Origin: Glaciecola sp. KUL10
GTDB taxonomy: Bacteria > Pseudomonadota > Gammaproteobacteria > Enterobacterales > Alteromonadaceae
Direction of reading: 5' to 3'
Assembly (NCBI RefSeq): GCF_003203515.1
Contig: NZ_BGNG01000002.1
Span: forward strand, 372,001-436,000
Length of the DNA stretch: 64,000 nt
A program made the position numbers and the translations under genes. Positions within the stretch are counted from its first letter, which is position 1. Every line of letters begins with the position of its first letter. The notes below the pieces were generated by a model. That model was not told the DNA's origin and did no database searches. It saw nothing but the letters and a program-made list of their open reading frames with translations. Below are positions 8,379 through 17,827 of this stretch, one piece after another.

Positions 8379-9629
8379 TCAACTTGGTTTTGTTCTTGGG
8401 AAATAGGCAGAGCTAGCTTGATTGATTTCATTGGCCCACAATATAGCTTGGTTAAATGTGTGGTGAATTTCAATTTGTGAGTGCCCACTATCAATAGAGT
8501 ATTTAATTACATTCTGCCAAAGCGCGCTCTCGAACCCCTTCACGACGGTTATCAAAGGGCTCAGGACTGTTTCCTCGCCTGATAAGGTATCATTTATTTC
8601 AGCGGCGACTGGTATCTGGTGCAAGATATCCTGCATCGGTTGCTCTAATATAATATCCAAGAGTGAAAGAAGGCCAAGCATAAATCCTGTCATTTTTAGT
8701 GAGTTTTGCCCCGTTTTTTCCAACATGAGCTCGATGAATTTTGCGCGTATTAACGAAATGTTCAGCAGCTCCTCGGTGCTTTGATTAGCTAAATTCACGA
8801 CCGCAATTAAGGCGACAAACTTCTTCACTTCTATTTCACCAAGATATGTAATGGCATGTTCTAGTGAGCTTATTTTTGTGCGTTTATTAACGAATGGGCT
8901 ATTAATAAATCGAAGCAGAGCATATGAGATCGACGCATCGCGCTCGGTAAGCTTGGCAACTTTAGTTAAGTCAAATTCATCATCATTAATGGCAGCTAGT
9001 AGCGCGAGTACATTAACTTTTGACGCTGGTAATTCACGCTTTTCGTTTTTGTCTAATTGTAGAAAAAACTTACCCTGAAAAAAATCAACGTCATCGTATT
9101 TGAGTGATGTGTATGCGTCTAGAGAGTCAATATCCGTGATAAGAAGATTTATGTTTGCTTTTCTCCACTCGTTTAATTCTAGTTGTGAAGCACTGTTGCT
9201 TTTTGAGCTTTGGTAGCCGTCAAAGGGGAGAGCGATATAGCTTAGTAGGTTTCTTTGTTCAGCCGTAATATGACACACTGATGTGTGTTGCAAACAAATT
9301 TGATGCTGTTCTTTTAAGGTAGTCAAAGAAGCAAAGACCGCTGCGTTATTGATTTGTTCCAGCGTAATATGAATAACGAAGGGCAAGCTTCGATTAAAAC
9401 CGACTAAGTGATTAATGAGAGCCTGATCAGAAAATTCAATAAATGCGAGCTTGTCACTAGAAATATCAGCTAAACTAAGCGTTTCAAGACGCTTTTCTAT
9501 GCTCTTTTGTTTTTCTTCTGGGTGATAAGGGATTTGAGCGTTTTTTCCATCCCTAAATGCGAGAGAGTATGCGAATACTCGCTCATGTCTGTCAAAGATA
9601 GCTTGTCTAGCGAAAAATGCAAAACGCAT
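8379..9629 (-). CDS. HDOD-domain signalling protein with strongly degenerate EAL-like region
   Basis: A 416-residue cytosolic protein. The N-terminus ARQAIFDRHERVFAYSLAFRDG aligns with the EAL-HDOD (YuxH type) family, but the EAL region has no EAL, DDFG or KxD phosphodiesterase motifs, so c-di-GMP hydrolysis is not expected. The C-terminal half is an HDOD domain (LALLAAINDDEF, LTERDASISYALLRFINSPF, ISSLEHAITYLGEIEVKKF), which lacks the HD catalytic residues and is normally a protein-interaction module. It lies 16 nt behind a paralogue on the same strand, with AAGGA 10 nt before its ATG. Role unknown; signalling is inferred from domains. Confidence 0.8.
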   Translation of the reverse strand: MRFAFFARQAIFDRHERVFAYSLAFRDGKNAQIPYHPEEKQKSIEKRLETLSLADISSDKLAFIEFSDQALINHLVGFNRSLPFVIHITLEQINNAAVFASLTTLKEQHQICLQHTSVCHITAEQRNLLSYIALPFDGYQSSKSNSASQLELNEWRKANINLLITDIDSLDAYTSLKYDDVDFFQGKFFLQLDKNEKRELPASKVNVLALLAAINDDEFDLTKVAKLTERDASISYALLRFINSPFVNKRTKISSLEHAITYLGEIEVKKFVALIAVVNLANQSTEELLNISLIRAKFIELMLEKTGQNSLKMTGFMLGLLSLLDIILEQPMQDILHQIPVAAEINDTLSGEETVLSPLITVVKGFESALWQNVIKYSIDSGHSQIEIHHTFNQAILWANEINQASSAYFPRTKPS

Positions 9630-9645
9630 ATTAGATTATCCTTAA

Positions 9646-10872
9646 TTAGAAACTATTTTTAACGTCGTTTGTCCATTTCATAGCTGTATAGTGCATTTCA
9701 TATAATTCTTCTGTATCTAATTCTATAGTAGTCGAGAGCTTTTCTATGTTTTCCCAGTCTGCCAGTTCGAAGGCTCGGCATAACCTAAGCTGATTCGCTA
9801 GTTTGGAAACAGATTTAGGATTGAGTAATGCATCTTTAATTACATCACTTACAGGCAGTTTGGGCATTAAGCTTTCCATTGGCTGGTCAAGCAGCGCGTC
9901 TAAATATGAAAATAAGCCCAGTATAAAGCTATTAGGTGGATTGTCTTTTTGGTTTGCGGCAAGAGACATGAGTGCGCAAAATTTGGCTCTAATCAGCGAT
10001 AACGTAATTAAATCTTCGGGTTTTTCACCCTTTAAATTTGCCAAAGCTAGTAACGCGATGAATTTCTTAAGCTCAACGCTGCCCATGTATTTCAATGCAT
10101 GACTGAGAGACTCAATCTTATTGCGTTTATTGAACGTTGGGTTATTGATAAATCGCATTAATTTAAACGACAAGCCAACGTCTTTTTCGATAACGTCATT
10201 TACTTTATTGATATCAAAGTCAGGTGATGTACTGATACCCACTAACTCTATAATTGAGGTCAATGCGGCATCCAAGCTTTTGTGCTTAACGACTTCCGGC
10301 CTTGCCAAAAAATAACCTTGAAACAAATCGAAGCCCATGGTTTTGTATTTTTGAAATTGTTCGAGTGTTTCAACTTTTTCAGCGACGAGCTTGATACCTT
10401 TATCTTTAAGCTCTCTGATTTTTTTTAGTTGTTTCAGGTTTGCGTTTTCAATTAATTCTGCTTCAATTTTAATAAAGTTACAGAGCTCAATTAATGGCTC
10501 CCATCGAGGAGCAAAATCATAATCGTCTAAAGCAATCCGATAGCCAAGGTTCCTGATGTGTTCACATGCTTTCAATAATTCACTATCAACTTCAACAGTC
10601 TCGACGATTTCTACTACAACATTTAGAGGGTCTAAAGTTGATGGAAAGCGATAGAGTAGGGTGTTTTGGTGGAAGTTAATGAACGCGTGCTTGTTGAGTG
10701 TTATATCTTCGACACCCATCGTTAAGTGGCTATTGGCAATCATGTTGCTAGTAGCTTCATCAGGCGATATATCAGGAAAGCAGTTGCTCACTCCGTCTCT
10801 GAATAAAAGTTCATATGCATAAACTTGTTTCTCAAGATCATATATAGCCTGCCTGGCGATGTATGCGAACAT
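9646..10872 (-). CDS. EAL-HDOD domain signalling protein (YuxH-like)
   Basis: A 408-residue paralogue of the next gene, closer to the family norm. The N-terminal EAL-like half keeps YELLFRDG, VVEIVETVEVD, IALDDYDF and the closing GFDLFQGYFLARPE, but key metal-binding positions differ from active phosphodiesterases (ELL for EAL, DDYDF for DDFG). The HDOD half shows VIEKDVGLSFKLMRFINNP and IESLSHALKYMGSVELKKF. In Vibrio and Pseudomonas such proteins act in c-di-GMP, motility or stress signalling; that role is inference here. It is the first gene of the pair, divergent from rpoH with 281 bp between. Confidence 0.85.
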   Translation of the reverse strand: MFAYIARQAIYDLEKQVYAYELLFRDGVSNCFPDISPDEATSNMIANSHLTMGVEDITLNKHAFINFHQNTLLYRFPSTLDPLNVVVEIVETVEVDSELLKACEHIRNLGYRIALDDYDFAPRWEPLIELCNFIKIEAELIENANLKQLKKIRELKDKGIKLVAEKVETLEQFQKYKTMGFDLFQGYFLARPEVVKHKSLDAALTSIIELVGISTSPDFDINKVNDVIEKDVGLSFKLMRFINNPTFNKRNKIESLSHALKYMGSVELKKFIALLALANLKGEKPEDLITLSLIRAKFCALMSLAANQKDNPPNSFILGLFSYLDALLDQPMESLMPKLPVSDVIKDALLNPKSVSKLANQLRLCRAFELADWENIEKLSTTIELDTEELYEMHYTAMKWTNDVKNSF

Positions 10873-11097
10873 GTATTCTCACTTATCTACAGTTATAAAA
10901 TGAACAATACTACTTAGGTTTTCGTATTGAACTTCCGATATTAAAGCAGCTTTTAAAAAGCTAATTTACCTACTTGGTATAAATAACGAACATAAATAGC
11001 TTATCGGTCAAAATAATTTAAAACTTAGGCTTGAGTTCTGCTTATTTATCCTTATATTTACTGTAATAATTTTTACGAACTTCCGTTCATATATTGA

Positions 11098-11125
11098 GTC
11101 GAATGAATAGTTTGTATTATTCGAC
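11098..11125 (+). promoter_or_regulatory. Inverted repeat in the rpoH leader
   Basis: GTCGAAT (11098-11104) and ATTCGAC (11119-11125) can pair 30 nt before the rpoH start. rpoH translation in enterobacteria is governed by mRNA structure; this small hairpin could be part of such a structure or an operator. No experimental support. Confidence 0.3.
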
Positions 11126-11153
11126 GTAATTGAGCCGAACATAGTAAGAGGTC

Positions 11154-12008
11154 ATGATGAATTCAAAAGTGCAATCACTTGCATTGTCCGTTCCGCAAAG
11201 TGGCAGTATCGAAAGCTACATACAAGCGGTAAGCGGCATAAAAATGCTAACAGCTGAAGAAGAAAAATCTTTAGCTACCCGTCTTTTTGATGAAGGCGAT
11301 TTAGAGGCTGCGCGTAAACTTGTTATGTCGCATCTTCGTTTTGTTGTACATATTGCAAAATCTTATGCTGGCTATGGTTTACCCCAAGCTGATCTTGTAC
11401 AAGAGGGCAACATTGGTTTAATGAAAGCGGTCAAACGTTTTGATCCAAACGTGGGTGTTCGTTTGGTTTCGTTTGCTGTGCATTGGATAAAAGCCGAAAT
11501 CCATGAATTTGTACTCAAGAATTGGCGTATTGTTAAAGTCGCAACAACTAAAGCGCAACGTAAGTTATTTTTCAATCTTCGTAAAGCTAAAAAGCGTTTG
11601 GGCTGGTTTACACATGATGAAGTGCAAAAAGTTGCAGATGAGTTAGGTGTGAGCACAAAAGAAGTGCTTCAAATGGAAGCACGCATGAGTAGCCAAGATG
11701 CAGCGTTTGATTTGTCGGCTGACGATGATGAAAACAGTAACTTTGCACCGGCTCAGTTCTTAGAAGACAAGACTACTGATGTTGAAATGGAAGTTATCAA
11801 TAACGACCATGATGCAACCGCATCTGCTCGTTTATACTCTGCTATAAAGACATTGGATGCGCGCAGTCAGCACATCATAGAAACCAGATGGTTAGCTGAT
11901 GAAAAAACAACATTACAAGATCTCGCGGACGAGTATGATGTTTCTGCCGAACGCGTACGTCAGATTGAAAAGAATGCAATGAAGAAGTTACAAGCTGCAA
12001 TGGCTTGA
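11154..12008 (+). CDS. rpoH: RNA polymerase heat-shock sigma factor RpoH (sigma-32)
   Basis: A 284-residue sigma-70 family factor directing heat-shock transcription. It shows region 2 ([37 protein letters not shown] split across 2.1-2.2), the RpoH box [15 protein letters not shown] near residues 138-152, and region 4 with the helix-turn-helix [24 protein letters not shown]. Two in-frame ATGs stand side by side (11154 and 11157); AAGAGG at about 11145-11151 favours the second, so the true start may be 3 nt later. A terminator follows. It is separated from ftsYEX only by the inserted HDOD pair. Confidence 0.97.
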   Translation: MMNSKVQSLALSVPQSGSIESYIQAVSGIKMLTAEEEKSLATRLFDEGDLEAARKLVMSHLRFVVHIAKSYAGYGLPQADLVQEGNIGLMKAVKRFDPNVGVRLVSFAVHWIKAEIHEFVLKNWRIVKVATTKAQRKLFFNLRKAKKRLGWFTHDEVQKVADELGVSTKEVLQMEARMSSQDAAFDLSADDDENSNFAPAQFLEDKTTDVEMEVINNDHDATASARLYSAIKTLDARSQHIIETRWLADEKTTLQDLADEYDVSAERVRQIEKNAMKKLQAAMA

Positions 12009-12035
12009 TGATACTGTTAGTCGATTAAAAACAAA

Positions 12036-12058
12036 AAACGGCGATAAGCCGTTTTTTT
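12036..12058 (+). terminator. Intrinsic terminator of rpoH
   Basis: AAACGGC (12036-12042) and GCCGTTT (12048-12054) form a stem with a 5-nt loop, followed by a run of T to 12058. It begins 27 nt after the rpoH stop codon. Confidence 0.85.
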
Positions 12059-12086
12059 GTTTTTGCTTCAAAGCTTGCACCAACTA

Positions 12087-12989
12087 TTAAGGTCTCACAG
12101 GTAACACCCAAAATTTACCCTCAAAGCTTGCGACGGCATTGTCTCCATCAATGATATCAACCGACAGAGAGATTGGGCATTTTTTGCCTTTTTCTAACCA
12201 CTCAAATTTAGCATTGACAGATTCAATATTGCACCTTGCTCTTGGGGTCATTGTTACCGGTTTGTGGTAATGGATATTACCATCTCCTAATACAATTTCA
12301 CCTGATAGGCCTTTTTGTTTGAGTTGCAGATATATCATGCCCCAACCCGTCAGTGTCGCTTGAGAAAAAATACTACCGGCGAACATCGTGCCATGTAAAT
12401 TAACGTTCTTATTTAGAGATGCTCGGGTTTCGATGGTTTTTTCAGTATATTGATACAGGGTAATTCCCATGTGTTCGCTGATAGGAATTTTTTCATGCCA
12501 TGTCTTTTGAAGTTCTGCACACCATTTGGGGTGAAGAACTAGGGCTGAGTGGTCAATAAGGCGTTTATGCATTTGTTTGCGTTTTAGTTTGCCCAGTTCG
12601 TTGGGTGCTTCTTTTTCAACCTCAAATCCACACGCAGCAAAAAAGTCAGTAGATGCTTCTCTAGAGTTGGTTACTGCAGTATTTGCACCTAAATCTCTAG
12701 CAACTTGTTCTAACGCGCCGAGTATTATTTCGCCTATGCCCTTGCGGCGGTAATTTTTGTCGACCGCGATATGCCTTATTTGCGCTTCTTCAGACGTATT
12801 TAAATGGACTCGTCCGCATGCCACAATTTTCCCCGAGGTGTTTAGTACAGTGCGATGCTCACTGACCGTTTCGTATTCGTCTTTTTCGGAGCCTATCGGG
12901 AAACCCCAAGGTTCACGCAACCATTGCCACCTAAATTCGAAATAGTCAGTGAGTTCTTGTTCGGTTTTTGGGGTGGCAATCGTAAACAA
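12087..12989 (-). CDS. GNAT acetyltransferase / hotdog thioesterase fusion (YiiD/FabY-like)
   Basis: A 300-residue fusion. The first ~150 residues are a GNAT N-acetyltransferase (QIRHIAVDKNYRRKGIGEIILGALEQVARDLGA carries the acetyl-CoA loop Rx2GxG/A). Residues about 155-300 are a YiiD_C-type hotdog domain (ENVNLHGTMFAGSIFS, GDGNIHYHKPVT). The pairing matches E. coli YiiD, called FabY for a role in starting fatty-acid synthesis; the substrate here is inferred. It follows dtd on the same strand 56 nt downstream, matching the dtd-yiiD linkage in E. coli. Confidence 0.88.
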   Translation of the reverse strand: MFTIATPKTEQELTDYFEFRWQWLREPWGFPIGSEKDEYETVSEHRTVLNTSGKIVACGRVHLNTSEEAQIRHIAVDKNYRRKGIGEIILGALEQVARDLGANTAVTNSREASTDFFAACGFEVEKEAPNELGKLKRKQMHKRLIDHSALVLHPKWCAELQKTWHEKIPISEHMGITLYQYTEKTIETRASLNKNVNLHGTMFAGSIFSQATLTGWGMIYLQLKQKGLSGEIVLGDGNIHYHKPVTMTPRARCNIESVNAKFEWLEKGKKCPISLSVDIIDGDNAVASFEGKFWVLPVRP

Positions 12990-13045
12990 AGGTATCTCTC
13001 TTATTATGGTTTATAGGTGCTTTCTTTATATTGAAAAATCACCCT

Positions 13046-13486
13046 TTAAGAAGCTTCGAGCATAAATGTTACTGGCCCATCATTTATTAAGCTGACATGC
13101 ATATCCGCTCCGAATTGACCAGTTTTACATGCTTTATATTGTGTGTCTATATGCGCGATAAAATGCTGATATAGGTGTTTTCCGAGCTCAGGCGGAGCAC
13201 CTTTGGAAAAGCCAGGTCGGTTTCCTTTTTGTGTATCAGCCACCAAGGTAAATTGTGATACAACGAGAAGCTCACCGTCGACTTGCGTGAGGTTGAGATT
13301 CATCTTGCCCGCTTCATCATTAAACATACGGTATTTGAGAAGTTTGTTGGCTAGTTTTTCGGCAATGGTTTCGGTGTCCGTTGCTTCAACACCTAAGAGC
13401 ACCATCATTCCGCTTTTTATCTCGCCAATACACTGACCATCTACACTCACACTGGCTTGGCAAACGCGTTGTACAAGGGCTTTCAT
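13046..13486 (-). CDS. dtd: D-aminoacyl-tRNA deacylase
   Basis: Dtd hydrolyses D-aminoacyl-tRNAs (and glycine wrongly placed on tRNA-Ala), protecting translation from D-amino acids. The 146-residue product starts MKALVQRVCQASVSVDG and contains the two family signatures, SQFTLVADTQKGNRPGF and NDGPVTFMLE; the Gly-cisPro pair in the latter excludes L-aminoacyl substrates. Length is normal. It begins 13 nt after pip and is followed by the fabY/yiiD-like gene, a likely pip-dtd-yiiD operon. Confidence 0.97.
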   Translation of the reverse strand: MKALVQRVCQASVSVDGQCIGEIKSGMMVLLGVEATDTETIAEKLANKLLKYRMFNDEAGKMNLNLTQVDGELLVVSQFTLVADTQKGNRPGFSKGAPPELGKHLYQHFIAHIDTQYKACKTGQFGADMHVSLINDGPVTFMLEAS

Positions 13487-13499
13487 GTCATTGGATATC

Positions 13500-14441
13500 C
13501 TAAAACTCGTTACACATGATTTCTACTAACCGTTTAGCAATACCGTTCTCTGACATGCTATGTCCTGCATTATCAATAATATCAAGTGTGGATTGGGGAA
13601 GGTGATGGTGAAGTGTCAATGCCGATTCAACTTTACAGACCATATCATAGCGCCCGTGAACGATATGGCATGGAATATGTCGGATAGCTTGAATATTATC
13701 AATGATAAAGTTCTCTTCAACAAAGCAATGATTCAACAAATAGTGACACTCAAGTAGCGCTAAATTTCTCACTTGATTCTCACTTGATAAGTCGCTTGCA
13801 TCGATTGCTGAGCTTTGTAACCTTGAGATATGGCCTTCCCAGTTATACCAATCCTGCAACGCAGACTTGTGCTTGTGTTCATCTTGAAACAGTCTGATGT
13901 ATTGTTCGCAAACATCTAAAAAGGAATCGGACGATTTAAAATTTCGACGAAAATTTTGATAAATATCTGGAAAAACTTGTGCTGCGCCACCGTTGGGCAT
14001 CAAAAACCATTCGAAGTCTTCTTTGCGTGCTAAAAATATGCCACGCAATACGAGGGCGTTTACGCGTTGAGTGTATTTTATTGCATATAGAAGTGCCAAG
14101 GTCGAGCCCCATGAGCCGCCAAACACTATCCAACTATCAATTTGTAAGTACTCTCTTAGCTGTTCAATATCTTGTAACAAATAATCTGTGTTATTGTGAG
14201 CGATATTTCCAGTTGGAGTTGAACGACCACAACCGCGTTGATCAAACCCTATTACGCGATACCTTTTTAAATCAAATGGCCATTGATAATGTTTGCCTAA
14301 GCCCGCGCCAGGCCCGCCATGCAGATATAAAACGGGTATCCCATTTGGATTTCCACTTTGTTCGATTGAGATAAGGTGACCATGCCCAACATCTAAATGT
14401 TGGTGATCATAAATCAGTTGGTTTGAGTGATTCCCATGCAT
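13500..14441 (-). CDS. pip: Proline iminopeptidase, alpha/beta-hydrolase
   Basis: A cytosolic S33 serine peptidase releasing N-terminal proline from peptides. It shows the oxyanion-hole motif HGGPGAGLG, the nucleophile elbow GGSWGSTLALLYA with catalytic Ser, VLRGIFLARKEDFEWF in the cap domain, and the late HGRYDMVCKV and NAGHSMSE that supply Asp and His. I give the ATG at 14441 (314 aa); a TTG at 14456 in the same frame is also possible since GGAG is just before it. It appears to head an operon with dtd and the yiiD-like gene. Confidence 0.94.
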   Translation of the reverse strand: MHGNHSNQLIYDHQHLDVGHGHLISIEQSGNPNGIPVLYLHGGPGAGLGKHYQWPFDLKRYRVIGFDQRGCGRSTPTGNIAHNNTDYLLQDIEQLREYLQIDSWIVFGGSWGSTLALLYAIKYTQRVNALVLRGIFLARKEDFEWFLMPNGGAAQVFPDIYQNFRRNFKSSDSFLDVCEQYIRLFQDEHKHKSALQDWYNWEGHISRLQSSAIDASDLSSENQVRNLALLECHYLLNHCFVEENFIIDNIQAIRHIPCHIVHGRYDMVCKVESALTLHHHLPQSTLDIIDNAGHSMSENGIAKRLVEIMCNEF

Positions 14442-14525
14442 ATTATTAGTTGTCAAACTCCGTTTGTTTTATTAGTTTAAACACATATGTTGGAATTAAC
14501 CAACCTCTACTATCAAGGAGTTTTT

Positions 14526-14753
14526 ATGTCAGGACAAGGTTCAGGTGGAAATGTCATTGCCGCAATTTGTAATATCTTTATTCCAGGCCTTGGGCAATTA
14601 GTACAAGGCCGTATTTTTATGGCTTTGTTTTTCTTCATCGGTGCTAGCGTTTCATATGCGTTAGTTGCAACCGTTATACTATTCTTTATGTGGATTGTGG
14701 GTGCTATTTTCCATCTATGGTCTATCATAGATGCCGCAAGATATAAAAGTTAA
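14526..14753 (+). CDS. Small TM2-like membrane protein
   Basis: A 75-residue protein starting at the ATG at 14526, chosen for AAGGAG 5 nt upstream (14515-14520) over the longer frame from 14487. It has a glycine-rich N-terminus, then two hydrophobic segments: one around IFIPGLGQLVQGRIFMALFF and one ending in LWSIIDAARY. The GLGQLVQGR turn and IDA end resemble the TM2/YccF-type small membrane proteins of unknown function. It lies 22 nt before a lipoprotein gene, so the two probably share a transcript. Confidence 0.7.
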   Translation: MSGQGSGGNVIAAICNIFIPGLGQLVQGRIFMALFFFIGASVSYALVATVILFFMWIVGAIFHLWSIIDAARYKS

Positions 14754-14775
14754 ACAATAATTTAGGGAATAAAAT

Positions 14776-15426
14776 ATGAAACTCTTCGCAGCAATACTTG
14801 TTGCTACCTTCGCCATTAGTGGCTGCAAAAGTACGGTTCAAGACGCGTATTTTAATATGTGGGAAAAAGTAGGCGTAGAAAAACGAGACATTCTAGTTGA
14901 CCGTGTTGAGGATGCTCAAGATTCTCAGAAAGAAGCGCAAGAACAGTTTTCAAGCGCGCTGGAAGAGTTCAGTGCATTAATCAACTTTAAAGGTGGCGAG
15001 CTTGAAGATGTTTATAACGAGTTAAACGACCAGTTCTTAGCGAGCCAAACAAGTGCGGCATCAGTTAGCGATAGAATCAACAAAGTCGAAAGCGTTGCTG
15101 ATTCTTTATTTCGCGAGTGGGAATCAGAGCTAACTCAAATTTCGAATGCAAATTTAAGACGAGACAGCCAGCGCAAACTGATCGACACGCAGCGCAAATA
15201 CAACAACTTGTTGCGCTCAATGAGAAATGTTGAGGATAGTATGCCGCCCGTCTTGCAGGCTCTTCAAGATAACGTATTGTATTTAAAGCATAATTTAAAT
15301 GCTAACGCGATCGGCTCTTTACAAGGTGAATTTAACGAAATTAAATCTGATGTATCTGTGCTGATAAAAGAAATGAACGCTGCAATCAAAGAGTCTGACG
15401 AGTTCATTGCGAGTATCCGAGGCTAA
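14776..15426 (+). CDS. DUF2959 family lipoprotein
   Basis: A 216-residue lipoprotein precursor: signal peptide ending in AISGC with the lipidated Cys at residue 16, then a highly charged, mostly helical body beginning KSTVQDAYFNMWEKVGVEKRD, which is the recognisable DUF2959 opening. The rest is heptad-rich (RVEDAQDSQKEAQEQF and later segments), suggesting long coiled coils in the periplasm. Function unknown. Its stop codon abuts the stop of convergent metJ (15426/15427). Confidence 0.82.
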   Translation: MKLFAAILVATFAISGCKSTVQDAYFNMWEKVGVEKRDILVDRVEDAQDSQKEAQEQFSSALEEFSALINFKGGELEDVYNELNDQFLASQTSAASVSDRINKVESVADSLFREWESELTQISNANLRRDSQRKLIDTQRKYNNLLRSMRNVEDSMPPVLQALQDNVLYLKHNLNANAIGSLQGEFNEIKSDVSVLIKEMNAAIKESDEFIASIRG

Positions 15427-15750
15427 TTAGTCGTTATCTTCGGCGTCTTCTATCGATAACCCCATTTTTAACATGATATCCCGTGCGTCTTGCGGGATTC
15501 TGTGAGGGTTGTCTTTTTTCAAGTCTTCATCATTTGGCAAAGGCTGCCCCGTAAACGCATGCAAGAATGCTTCACACAGCAATTCAGAGTTAGTTGCGTG
15601 ACGCAAATTGTTCACTTGTCTGCGCGTGCGCTCGTCCGTTAATACCTTTAATACGTTGATCGGTATAGAGACAGTTACTTTTTTAACTTGCTCGCTTTTC
15701 TTACCGTGCTCTGCGTAAGGGTGAATGTATTTTCCGTTCCAGTTTGCCAT
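15427..15750 (-). CDS. metJ: Methionine repressor MetJ
   Basis: A 107-residue ribbon-helix-helix repressor that binds Met boxes (AGACGTCT) when loaded with S-adenosylmethionine. The beta-strand [15 protein letters not shown] and the following [36 protein letters not shown] are nearly identical to E. coli MetJ; only the C-terminal tail differs. It diverges from metF across 149 bp containing Met boxes, so it probably represses metF and perhaps itself. Confidence 0.98.
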   Translation of the reverse strand: MANWNGKYIHPYAEHGKKSEQVKKVTVSIPINVLKVLTDERTRRQVNNLRHATNSELLCEAFLHAFTGQPLPNDEDLKKDNPHRIPQDARDIMLKMGLSIEDAEDND

Positions 15751-15832
15751 TTTCGGTTCTTTTAGTTTTATTTTTTTATTTTGATATATGAAACTTCTAA
15801 CAAATATATTAGAACCACCATTTTAGCAGTGT

Positions 15833-15876
15833 AAACTTCTTGACGTCTATCAGTATATTTCGTATTTTGGACGTCT
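15833..15876. promoter_or_regulatory. Met boxes (MetJ operators) between metJ and metF
   Basis: Matches to the 8-mer AGACGTCT: TGACGTCT at 15841-15848 and GGACGTCT at 15869-15876 (7 of 8 and 6 of 8), with a weaker AAACTTCT directly adjoining at 15833-15840 and again at 15791-15798. MetJ binds tandem arrays cooperatively. They are 24-67 bp upstream of metF, fitting repression of metF. Confidence 0.7.
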
Positions 15877-15890
15877 AAACGGCTATTTAA

Positions 15891-16781
<891 letters not shown>

Positions 16782-16848
16782 GCTTAACAAGCTATACTTG
16801 GCGTAAGCGTTTCATCAAGCTAAACTTGAACGTGTATTTTACTTAATA

Positions 16849-17754
16849 TTGAGTTTAGCTTTGTCAAACACCTTTCAAAAATGGTTTAACTATTACAAGC
16901 CTTTGCTTATTGAATCTGCTCGTGTCTTTTTTGATCATTTAAAAAACGAACGCATAACAGTGTCAGCTGGCCATTTAGCCTATGTTTCTTTGTTATCACT
17001 TGTGCCAGTGATCATGGTGTTTTTTATGATCATGTCTGCTTTTCCCGCATTTGAAGAAGCAAGGGAGCAAGTCGAATCATTTATATTTAGCAATTTTGTA
17101 CCAACATCGGGTGATGTTGTTCAACAGTATATGGCTGATTTTGTTGCTAATGCGTCTGGTATGGGCGCGATCAGTATAATTACTTTATTAGTTGTCGCAC
17201 TGTTACTCATTTCAAATATAGATAAAACGTTAAACCATTTGTGGAGGACCGTGGTTGACCGGCCGGTGGTTTACACCTTTGCCATTTATTGGATGGTTAT
17301 CACTCTTGGGCCATTACTAATTGGCTCGAGTATAGCCGTAAGCTCCTATTTAGCTGGGCTAGCAGCGTTTGCTGAGGAATATACGCCAGGTTTGGGAACA
17401 TTTTTCCTAAAGTTAGTGCCTAGTTTTTTGGCAATTGGAGCATTCATGATTCTTTATATGGTAGTACCCAATCGACCAGTCAAAGCAAAATATGCCTTCG
17501 GTGGTGCCTTACTAGCCGCGTTACTTTTTGAGTTGTCAAAAAAAGGCTTTGCGTTGTATGTATCAAATTTCGATTCTTACCAAGTAATCTATGGCGCGCT
17601 AGCGGTTATCCCAATACTGTTTGTCTGGGTTTATTTAAGTTGGATTGTGGTGTTGTTAGGGGCTGTATTTACTTATAGCTTGACGACTGCTTGTGAAGCT
17701 CGAGATAAAGCTTATGAAGTAGCGACAGAGTCATCAAAAAAGTCTATTAAGTAG
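16849..17754 (+). CDS. yihY: YihY/BrkB family inner-membrane protein
   Basis: A 301-residue polytopic protein of the YihY (UPF0761)/BrkB family, formerly misnamed RNase BN. Characteristic segments are RITVSAGHLAYVSLLSLVPVI-type N-terminus (here ERITVSAGHLAYVSLLSL), HLWRTVVDRP, YMVVPNRPVKAKYAFGGALLAA and ILFVWVYLSWIVVLLGA. About six membrane helices are visible. Function is not established. The best start is a TTG at 16849 without a clear ribosome site; a second TTG at 16861 is possible. It lies 67 nt after metF and is followed by a strong bidirectional terminator. Confidence 0.9.
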   Translation: MSLALSNTFQKWFNYYKPLLIESARVFFDHLKNERITVSAGHLAYVSLLSLVPVIMVFFMIMSAFPAFEEAREQVESFIFSNFVPTSGDVVQQYMADFVANASGMGAISIITLLVVALLLISNIDKTLNHLWRTVVDRPVVYTFAIYWMVITLGPLLIGSSIAVSSYLAGLAAFAEEYTPGLGTFFLKLVPSFLAIGAFMILYMVVPNRPVKAKYAFGGALLAALLFELSKKGFALYVSNFDSYQVIYGALAVIPILFVWVYLSWIVVLLGAVFTYSLTTACEARDKAYEVATESSKKSIK

Positions 17755-17773
17755 GCCATTAGAGCTGAACATA

Positions 17774-17808
17774 AAAAAGGCGTTGAAAATAAATATCAAC
17801 GCCTTTTT
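17774..17808. terminator. Bidirectional intrinsic terminator after the yihY-like gene
   Basis: AAAAAGGCGTTGA (17774-17786) pairs perfectly with TCAACGCCTTTTT (17796-17808). The A and T runs allow it to work on both strands, ending the yihY-like transcript and the opposing malate-synthase-like gene. Confidence 0.9.
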
Positions 17809-17827
17809 ACTTCTCACTTAAAGGTTT

